A stretch of DNA of 14,418 nucleotides. It comes from an uncultured Gardnerella sp. Its GTDB lineage: Bacteria; Actinomycetota; Actinomycetes; Actinomycetales; Bifidobacteriaceae. Shown here one piece after another: positions 8,990 to 14,418 of this stretch. Below the pieces are notes generated by a model that was not told the DNA's origin, searched no databases, and was given only the letters and a program-made list of their open reading frames with translations. Position 1 is the stretch's first letter; each line of letters begins with the position of its first letter. Where the stretch lies: contig CAMYED010000027.1 in NCBI GenBank assembly GCA_947254595.1, positions 1 to 14,418 of the forward strand, read 5' to 3'. The translations under genes were made by a program, and so were the position numbers.

Positions 8990-9838
8990 TTACTTAAGAT
9001 ACGGCTTCAACTCATTAATAAGCAAACCATTAGAAACAACAACATCATTCTCACGGCGCCAATGAATAGGACTACCATCCCACTGACACATCTGACATTG
9101 CGCTTCTTCAACAACAACAGCCCCAGCAGAAACCGCAGGAATATCCCACTGATGCAAATGCGGCTCAAAGTAAGCATCGTAAGTGCCATCCGCAACTTTG
9201 CACAAATCCAAAGATGCAGGACCAATACGCTTAATATCCGCCGGGCAACCTTCCTCAATCGAAGAAACAACATCAAGCGCTCTCTTAGACTCACCAGGAA
9301 TATAAGACATTCCATAGCAAACAACAGATCCGCGCAAAGTCGAAGTTGTAGAAGGCGTAATTTTCTCACGCTTTTCACCCTGAGGAGTTCTACGAATACG
9401 AATCGCCCCCTGGCCTTTTGCGGCCAAATAAGTAAGCCCTAACGCAGGAGCATGAACAACACCAAGAACAGGGCGAGCTGAACCTTCCTCATTAAACTCA
9501 AAAAGCGAAACAGTAATAGTCCACTCTGCCATGTCCCTATTAAAATTAATTGCTCCATCAACAGTACCAACGCACCAAAAACGGTCGCCAGGATTGCAAT
9601 GTTCCGGCCTTGAACGCCAAAAACCTTGGAAAGGATTCACATACGTTAAACGATTCTGAATGAATCGAACAAGCTTATCTCCAAAACCAGACTCAGACTT
9701 AGTAGGATCACCCAAAGCAAGCGACGTCATATCTTGCGGGCTAAGCTGATCCTGATAAGCATGCTTACCAACGTCTTCCAAAATACGCGCAACTTCCAGC
9801 GCAACTTCTCGTAAATTCACAATACACACCCTACCCAT
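8990..9838 (-). CDS. Inositol monophosphatase-family protein, altered metal site
   Basis: A member of the Mg-dependent IMPase/HisN-like phosphatase fold, but substrate and activity are uncertain. The family motif WxxDxxDGTxNF appears as WCVGTVDGAINF (88-99): Asp94 is kept, but the first metal-binding Asp is Gly91 and the Thr is Ala96. The C-terminal WDIPA motif (Trp231, Asp232) is kept. The early K-x-x-D region reads TKSESGFGDK (46-55) and the usual GEE is not evident, only PEH at 78-80. So it may be a divergent phosphatase or a protein that only binds ligand. ATG 9838 gives 282 residues but has no well-spaced ribosome site. A GTG six codons in (MNLREVALEVAR) has AGGG eight bases upstream and may be the true start. 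It is separated from serB by a 237-base spacer, so it probably has its own promoter. Confidence 0.8.
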   Translation of the reverse strand: MGRVCIVNLREVALEVARILEDVGKHAYQDQLSPQDMTSLALGDPTKSESGFGDKLVRFIQNRLTYVNPFQGFWRSRPEHCNPGDRFWCVGTVDGAINFNRDMAEWTITVSLFEFNEEGSARPVLGVVHAPALGLTYLAAKGQGAIRIRRTPQGEKREKITPSTTSTLRGSVVCYGMSYIPGESKRALDVVSSIEEGCPADIKRIGPASLDLCKVADGTYDAYFEPHLHQWDIPAVSAGAVVVEEAQCQMCQWDGSPIHWRRENDVVVSNGLLINELKPYLK

Positions 9839-9929
9839 CTATGCACAAATTCCCGCTTTATGCACACTCTCTCTCACTTACAAATTAATAATATTTTAAT
9901 CACTTAATAGAAGATTATCCAACACGATT

Positions 9930-9958
9930 AAGTTCTGTGGTTAAAAGGTACAGAACTT
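9930..9958. other. Hairpin in the spacer between serB and the IMPase-family gene
   Basis: AAGTTCTGT (9930-9938) pairs perfectly with ACAGAACTT (9950-9958) across an 11-base loop. Neither side has a clear T run, so it is not a standard intrinsic terminator, although it lies downstream of serB on the minus strand. The rest of 9839-10075 is AT-rich, has no convincing reading frame, and probably contains the promoter of the IMPase-family gene; I see no clear hexamer pair. Confidence 0.45.
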
Positions 9959-10075
9959 TCACAAACCAGCATTTAACGCCGGCTAATTACTAACGTACAA
10001 GACTAATATTTAATCATTGCTTCACAATTTTACATTGCCCATGTACATTATTCAACTTTTTGTTTTATAAATGTG

Positions 10076-10750
10076 TTATTTGCTATTCAAAAAACGCAAT
10101 AATGCGCTCAAATCGCGCGTACAAATATGGTAAGGAGTAGCCGCTTCAACTGCCGGTTTTGCGCAAAAAGCTACGCCTAATCCAGCGTATTTAATCATAG
10201 CAATGTCATTCGCTCCGTCACCTACCGCAACAGTTTGCGCGCGCTCAATTCCAAGATTATGCGCCCACGTTTTAAGCGCATCAACTTTTGCGTCTCCGTC
10301 AACAATTTTTCCAAAAACATTACCCGTAAGCTTACCGTCGCGCGATTCTAAATAGTGAGCCGCACAAAAGTCAATACTTAAACTCGGCAACAATTCGTCT
10401 AATATTTCGTGAAAACCGCCGGAAACTGCGCCAACCTTCCAGCCGCACTCATGAAGATAATCAACCAAAAGCTTCGCGCCCTTAGTTACGTGAATACGCT
10501 GAAGAATACGTTTCCTACACTCGTCAATACTCAAATCACGAAGCATGCTAACTCGCAAACGCAAAGAAGTACCGAATGTGATTTCTCCGCGCATCGCACG
10601 CGCAGTAATCGCAGAAAGCTCCTCCGCTAAGCCAGCTTCCTCACCAAGCAAATCAATAACTTCTTCTTCAATAAGCGTTGCATCAACATCCATCACCAAA
10701 AGCCCTGGCTTCGCCAAAGTTGGCAACTGCGCAGAAAAGTTAATGCTCAT
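10076..10750 (-). CDS. serB: Phosphoserine phosphatase
   Basis: Removes phosphate from O-phosphoserine, the last step of serine synthesis; HAD superfamily, cytoplasmic. It has 224 residues from ATG 10750 (MSINFSAQLPTL). HAD motifs: DVDAT with the nucleophile Asp21 and acid Asp23 in LLVMDVDATLIEEEVIDLLGEEAG; SGG at 110-112 (GAVSGGFHEIL); the lysine in VDGDAKVDALK; and GDGANDIAM with Asp178. The order and length fit SerB without the N-terminal ACT domains. The ATG is only four bases after the fmt stop and has no Shine-Dalgarno, so translation probably depends on ribosomes finishing fmt. The frame is also open to a GTG at 10792 inside fmt, adding 14 residues with no family match. Confidence 0.92.
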   Translation of the reverse strand: MSINFSAQLPTLAKPGLLVMDVDATLIEEEVIDLLGEEAGLAEELSAITARAMRGEITFGTSLRLRVSMLRDLSIDECRKRILQRIHVTKGAKLLVDYLHECGWKVGAVSGGFHEILDELLPSLSIDFCAAHYLESRDGKLTGNVFGKIVDGDAKVDALKTWAHNLGIERAQTVAVGDGANDIAMIKYAGLGVAFCAKPAVEAATPYHICTRDLSALLRFLNSK

Positions 10751-10754
10751 AATT

Positions 10755-11738
10755 TTACGCGCAGTACGCGCCTTCAGAAAGCCTAGCTCCACGCGCCCAA
10801 TCAGCAGCCTTCATAGCTTTCTTACCTTGAGCTTTTACTTCCAAAAGCTCAAGAGCGCCATTCAAAGTACCAACCCACACTTGACGCTTACTAACTAAAA
10901 GCTTTCCCGGAGCCAACTGATTAAAGTAGGAAGCATGCGAGTCATTAGCATCTGCCGGAACCGCACGCAAAACGTGCAAAGTAATCGGTTCTGCATTATT
11001 CTCGTCATCCGCATGAAGCTCACACCAAGCACCAGGATTCGGCGTGCAAGCGCGAATTTGACGGTCAACAGCAAAAGCCGGAGTATGAAAATCAATACGC
11101 GCATCCTCAACCGTGATTTTTTGCGCAACTTCTTGAGGAGACTGATCCTGCTCAACCGGCACAATTTCGCCAGTTTCCATTCCGCGAATAGAAGCAGCAA
11201 GAAGCGGAGCACCGTCGTGAGCAAGTCTCATAAGCAAATCGCCAGCATTTTCATGAGGCTCAATTTGCGTAGTAAACTGCGCCAAAATAGGACCACAATC
11301 CATTCCGCGCGTAATGCGAAAAACAGTAGCGCCCGTAATATCATCCCCAGCCCAAATAGCGCGCTGCACAGGAGCTGCCCCACGCCACTGCGGAAGCAGC
11401 GAAAAGTGCAAATTGTACCAGCCGAGAGGCAACGCATCTAAAACGTTCTGGCGCAAAATCTTTCCGTAAGCCACAACTGCCGCAGCTTTGGCGCCGGTTT
11501 CTGCAAGCTGCTTAAGAAACGCATCTTCATCTTTAGGATCAGACTCAATAACAGGCAAACCAAGTTCAAGCGCAGTCTTTTTTACCGGACTCGGAACAAG
11601 CTTCCTACCTCGACCAGTAGGAGCGTCCGGACGAGTAATAACCGCACGAACGTCAAAATGCTCATGATCTTGAGCCAACGCTAAAAGAGACGGAACCGCA
11701 ACTTCCGGAGTTCCCGCAAACAATATAGGTAATGACAT
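10755..11738 (-). CDS. fmt: Methionyl-tRNA formyltransferase
   Basis: Formylates Met-tRNAfMet with 10-formyl-tetrahydrofolate to make the initiator tRNA. It has 327 residues, normal for the family. The N-terminal formyltransferase domain starts SLPILFAGTPEVAVPSLLAL and holds the catalytic set Asn109, His111 (NLHFSLLPQWRGAAPVQRAI) and Asp147 (GMDCGPIL). The C-terminal domain begins around the IDFHTPA segment with RACTPNPGAW, typical of Fmt. I choose ATG 11738 over an upstream TTG at 11750; a G-rich GTGGGGGA is very close to the ATG (two bases), an unusually tight ribosome site. It lies 53 bases after dnaJ and four bases before serB on the same strand. The usual partner def is not in the window. 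Confidence 0.95.
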   Translation of the reverse strand: MSLPILFAGTPEVAVPSLLALAQDHEHFDVRAVITRPDAPTGRGRKLVPSPVKKTALELGLPVIESDPKDEDAFLKQLAETGAKAAAVVAYGKILRQNVLDALPLGWYNLHFSLLPQWRGAAPVQRAIWAGDDITGATVFRITRGMDCGPILAQFTTQIEPHENAGDLLMRLAHDGAPLLAASIRGMETGEIVPVEQDQSPQEVAQKITVEDARIDFHTPAFAVDRQIRACTPNPGAWCELHADDENNAEPITLHVLRAVPADANDSHASYFNQLAPGKLLVSKRQVWVGTLNGALELLEVKAQGKKAMKAADWARGARLSEGAYCA

Positions 11739-11756
11739 ATTCCCCCACAATTTTAG

Positions 11757-11796
11757 TAGACTTAAAAATCAGCTTTAATAGACTTAAAAAATCAGC
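11757..11796. repeat. 22/23-bp tandem duplication over the dnaJ stop codon
   Basis: TAGACTTAAAAATCAGC (11757-11773) recurs at 11779-11796 with one extra A; the spacer bases between copies are also similar. The dnaJ stop TGA (11794-11792 on minus) lies in the second copy, so the first copy looks like a duplicated dnaJ tail that lengthens the dnaJ-fmt spacer. Confidence 0.65.
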
Positions 11797-12943
11797 CGAC
11801 AAAAGCTTCCTTTAACTTACTAAAGAAACCCTTACGATCATTCGACTGCTCATTAAACGAATTCTGATGAACTTGCTTCACATTACCATCGTGCAAGCCA
11901 GCAAACTTTTCAATCAAAGCACGCTCTTCGTCACTCAACTTTGTTGGAGTTTGCACTAAAACATGCACAACAATATTCCCGCGCTCTTTAGAACGTAACT
12001 TAGTTACGCCAAGATTTGGCAGAGTAATTGTGTCTTCGTTCTGGCAACCTTCAGGAATAGTAACCTTCTGTTTTCCGTCGAAAGTTTCCAATTCAATATT
12101 GTGACCGAGTATGGCCCAGCTCATAGGAATCGTAATATAGCAGTGCAAATCATCCTCATTGCGCGCGAAATGCTTGTCGGCGCGAATGTGAATATCAACG
12201 TACAAGTCTCCTGCAGGACCACCACACTCACCAACACTACCTTGCGAAGCTAAACGCAAACGACTTCCGTCCAAAATACCAGCCGGCACATTTACGCCAA
12301 CCTCGCGCACTGCGCGAATTCTGCCATGACCATGGCAGTTTTGGCAAAGATTGCGAATAATAGTGCCGTGACCTTCACACTTATCGCAAGGCATAGTAGA
12401 CATCATTTGGCCAAGCATTGTGCGCACAACTTTCTGGCAAAAACCAGAACCATGGCATTGCGAGCACTGTTCAGGCGGCAAATTATCTGCAGAGCCCGAA
12501 CCGTTGCAGTCGCCGCAAACTCCGAAAGCTGTTAATCGAACGTGCGCATTACCACCAAAAATAGCAGTTCTTAAATCAATTCGAGCCTCAGCTAAAGCAT
12601 CGTCTCCAGGCTGAACTCGAGGAATTGGTCCTTGCGAAGTACCAAAAGAGCCGCCAAAGAATTGGCTGAAAATATCTCCCATGCCCATATCTGAAAAGCC
12701 AGCAGCACCAGCACCAGCCCTACCAGCAGACGGGTCGTTAGGGTCAATACCCATATCTACCATTCGACGCTTTTCGGGATTAGAAAGCACATCGTAAGCT
12801 GCATTTACTTCCTTAAATTTGTCTTCAAACTCAGCACCTGCAATATCCGGGTGATATTTGCGGCTCATTTTACGATATGCTTTGCGAATTTCGTCATCGC
12901 TAGCATTATGGTCAACACCTAAAACTTTATAATAATCAGTCAA
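11792..12943 (-). CDS. dnaJ: Chaperone protein DnaJ, TTG start
   Basis: Hsp40 co-chaperone that delivers substrates to DnaK and stimulates its ATPase. It has 383 residues and full type I architecture: J domain 1-70 with HPD at 31-33; a Gly-rich region with DMGMGDIFSQFFGG; a zinc region at about 142-205 with four CxxCxGxG repeats (CGDCNGSG, CSQCHGSG, CDKCEGHG, CQNCHGHG); then the C-terminal substrate-binding domains. The start codon is TTG at 12943: the protein begins TDYYKVLGVD directly after it, AGAGG lies seven bases upstream, and no in-frame ATG or GTG is available nearby. It follows hrcA by 147 bases; that gap contains tandem repeats and perhaps a promoter. The hrcA-dnaJ pairing is usual in actinobacteria, where a second dnaJ lies in the dnaK cluster. 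Confidence 0.95.
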   Translation of the reverse strand: MTDYYKVLGVDHNASDDEIRKAYRKMSRKYHPDIAGAEFEDKFKEVNAAYDVLSNPEKRRMVDMGIDPNDPSAGRAGAGAAGFSDMGMGDIFSQFFGGSFGTSQGPIPRVQPGDDALAEARIDLRTAIFGGNAHVRLTAFGVCGDCNGSGSADNLPPEQCSQCHGSGFCQKVVRTMLGQMMSTMPCDKCEGHGTIIRNLCQNCHGHGRIRAVREVGVNVPAGILDGSRLRLASQGSVGECGGPAGDLYVDIHIRADKHFARNEDDLHCYITIPMSWAILGHNIELETFDGKQKVTIPEGCQNEDTITLPNLGVTKLRSKERGNIVVHVLVQTPTKLSDEERALIEKFAGLHDGNVKQVHQNSFNEQSNDRKGFFSKLKEAFVG

Positions 12944-13006
12944 TTTGATACCTCTAAATGGACCCCATAAAATTACTCAACTTCACCTATTGTGCCATAT
13001 ACCGAA

Positions 13007-13066
13007 GTCAGCAATTCATATATATTAACTATATTAACGTCGGCAATTATATTAACGTCAACAATT
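13007..13066 (-). repeat. AATTGYYGAC repeats in the hrcA-dnaJ spacer (candidate promoter/operator)
   Basis: Read on the minus strand, AATTGTTGACGTTAATAT (13066-13049) is directly followed by AATTGCCGACGTTAATAT (13048-13031), an exact 18-base period with 16 of 18 matches. A third related copy begins AATTGCTGAC (13016-13007). The first copy contains TTGACG, a good -35, and TATAAT spans its junction with the second copy (13052-13047), but they are only four bases apart. The neighbouring TATA-rich stretch could also supply a -10, so the array may hold the dnaJ promoter or a regulator site. Confidence 0.4.
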
Positions 13067-13090
13067 CATAGTTGAAAGCAAAAGTAATTT

Positions 13091-14269
13091 TCAACGATTT
13101 TTAGCAATAAACGAATTAAGATAGCGAGCTACAGCTTTTACCGCTGCCATCGTAGCAACGTAATCCATGTGCTGAGGGCCAATCGAACCAATAAAAGCAA
13201 CAGGAGTATTTGCAGACGCGTACGTATAAGAATTTGCAGAATCTGATTTAGACTCCTGATTAGATGAGTCCGCAGAAGATGATAATGAAGCAGAATCATC
13301 TGGCTCGTCAGAATCGTCTGATTTAGAATCGTCAGAATCATAAAACTCATCAGAATCAGAATCGTAACCATACCCGCTTGTAACAATCGAAGCGTGCAAC
13401 AATCCCGGATTATGCGTTTCAGAACCTATTGCAACACTAACTCCAGTAGCACAATCACTCGCCTCCTCACTAAGCGAAGTCATCAATCGCATAATAACAG
13501 CCTGCTCCTCCAACGCATCAAACAGCGAAGCAAAATCACTCATAGTTTGACGATGAGCAAGCTGAGAAGCACCCGCCATATACAGGTCGTGAGTATGCTC
13601 ACCAACATGCATATCTTCTAAAGCATTTGCCAACATATTCAATAAGTCACGCATACGCAAACTAGCAATAGTATTTGAAATCGCACGCAATTTGTGCGCT
13701 GCCTCACGCAATGAAAAACCAATACACAATTTATTAATCATTGCAACAGACTGAGCTAAATCTTCCTCGTTTACATTGGAAAATTGCAGCATGTGCTGAG
13801 CAACACTTCCGGTATCAGTAATAACAACAGCCAAAAGCGTACTGGAAGAAACTTGAACAAGTTCAATCCTACGAACGCTCGCTCGAGAAAGTGAAGGAGC
13901 TGCAACAAGAGCAACTTGACCAGTAATACTAGCGAGAAGCCGAGCAGAACGCTGCAAAGTATCTTGCAAACTAACAGACCCACTTAAAAAATTGCGTATA
14001 GCGCGGCGCTGAGGTTCGGAAAGTGGAATAACAGCAGCCAAACCGTCAACAAAATAGCGATACCCCTTTTCTGTAGGAATACGGCCTGCGGAAGTATGCG
14101 GCTGAACCAAATAACCCTCATCTTCCAAAGCCGACATATCGTTACGAATAGTCGCGGAACTTACACCAAGCTGATGATGTTTAGCCAACGCAGCAGAACC
14201 AACAGGCTCCTTGGAGCGAATATAATCTTCAACAACTGCGCGCAAAATCATCATGCGTCGTGACTGCAT
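13091..14269 (-). CDS. hrcA: Heat-inducible transcription repressor HrcA with acidic insert
   Basis: Represses chaperone genes by binding CIRCE operators, normally kept folded by GroEL. It has 392 residues. The N-terminal winged helix is clear (MILRAVVEDYIRSKEPVGSA, then VSSATIRNDMSALEDEGYL), followed by the linker HTSAGRIPTEKGYRYFVDGL typical of HrcA. The central GAF-like part and the C-terminal IGSIGPQHMDYVATMAAVKAV block are present. Between VTSGYG and VAFIGSIGP, residues about 299-353 form a low-complexity run rich in Asp and Ser (DSDSDE, SDDSKSDDSDE, SSSADSSNQESKSDS) that is not part of the usual family core and makes the protein longer than usual. Start ATG 14269 has AAGGAG five bases upstream. 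It precedes dnaJ. I see no CIRCE (TTAGCACTC-N9-GAGTGCTAA) in the visible upstream region. Confidence 0.94.
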   Translation of the reverse strand: MQSRRMMILRAVVEDYIRSKEPVGSAALAKHHQLGVSSATIRNDMSALEDEGYLVQPHTSAGRIPTEKGYRYFVDGLAAVIPLSEPQRRAIRNFLSGSVSLQDTLQRSARLLASITGQVALVAAPSLSRASVRRIELVQVSSSTLLAVVITDTGSVAQHMLQFSNVNEEDLAQSVAMINKLCIGFSLREAAHKLRAISNTIASLRMRDLLNMLANALEDMHVGEHTHDLYMAGASQLAHRQTMSDFASLFDALEEQAVIMRLMTSLSEEASDCATGVSVAIGSETHNPGLLHASIVTSGYGYDSDSDEFYDSDDSKSDDSDEPDDSASLSSSADSSNQESKSDSANSYTYASANTPVAFIGSIGPQHMDYVATMAAVKAVARYLNSFIAKNR

Positions 14270-14312
14270 TACTACTCCTTACTGAATATCGCCAATAAAC
14301 TTAAATACCATA

Positions 14313-14340
14313 CTTATATACACATCTACATATTAGTCTA
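14313..14340 (-). promoter_or_regulatory. Candidate hrcA promoter
   Basis: On the minus strand TAGACT (14340-14335), a 16-base spacer and TATAAG (14318-14313) precede the hrcA ribosome site by about 32 bases. The match is moderate. The rest of 14341-14418 is AT-rich and holds no gene; its only symmetry is GTTACA/TGTAAC arms about 40 bases apart. Confidence 0.3.
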
Positions 14341-14418
14341 TTTGTTTGTAATTTGGTTACACTCAACAGAACATAAAAGCAAACTTTTGACACACTTTGT
14401 AACATATTCGTCGCGCGC

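Noticed and set aside
8990..9838. Naming the IMPase-family gene hisN, suhB or cysQ
   Set aside because: Metal-site motifs are altered and the neighbours are not histidine or sulfate genes, so no symbol is justified.
14270..14418. CIRCE or HAIR heat-shock operator upstream of hrcA
   Set aside because: No TTAGCACTC/GAGTGCTAA or CTTGAGT-N7-ACTCAAG pair; only scattered ACTCAA/TTACAC words.
14387..14418. Plus-strand promoter from TTGACA at 14387
   Set aside because: The hexamer is good but no -10 appears at 16-18 bases before the window ends and no gene is visible.

Overview
The window looks like a chromosomal segment of an AT-rich member of the Bifidobacteriaceae, most like Gardnerella. This rests on gene content and protein style: a two-domain glutamine-dependent NadE, an actinobacterial-type HrcA/DnaJ pair, a cyclophilin resembling actinobacterial PpiA, a ThiE-ThiC fusion and formate acetyltransferase. 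It is inference, since no rRNA or other marker is present. There is no transposase, integrase, phage gene, tRNA or CRISPR array. The genes are ordinary housekeeping and transport genes; the unusual material is in the spacers and in a few altered proteins.

Layout. On the minus strand at the left edge is the 5' part of pflB (1-613), preceded by nadE (730-2427). A divergent spacer (2428-2655) separates nadE from the plus-strand D-methionine-type uptake genes: metQ (2656-3492), then an intrinsic terminator, a candidate promoter and three evenly spaced TACGTAA boxes, then the overlapping metN-metI pair (3685-5183). A TPP riboswitch (5253-5336) leads directly into a large thiE-thiC fusion (5346-8006). 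The convergent spacer 8007-8359 is packed with long hairpins and a 3 x 52-bp tandem repeat. After it, everything is on the minus strand: ppiA (8360-8896), an inositol-monophosphatase-family gene (8990-9838), serB (10076-10750), fmt (10755-11738), dnaJ (11792-12943, TTG start) and hrcA (13091-14269).

How the genes work together. MetQ, MetN and MetI form one methionine importer: lipoprotein, ATPase and permease. Its ATPase lacks the usual C-terminal NIL sensing domain. ThiC makes the thiamine pyrimidine and consumes S-adenosylmethionine, and its expression is set by TPP through the riboswitch. HrcA (heat-shock repressor) and DnaJ (co-chaperone) lie in tandem, followed by fmt (initiator tRNA formylation) and serB (serine synthesis) in a likely single transcript. 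PflB and NadE serve anaerobic pyruvate cleavage and NAD synthesis.

Best candidates for something new: (1) the 52-bp palindromic tandem repeat at 8189-8344, whose arms show compensatory base changes; (2) the 19-bp-phased TACGTAA triplet in front of metNI; (3) the degenerate ThiE half fused to ThiC; (4) HrcA carrying an Asp/Ser-rich insert; (5) an IMPase-family protein lacking a core metal ligand. I saw no defence or mobile system.
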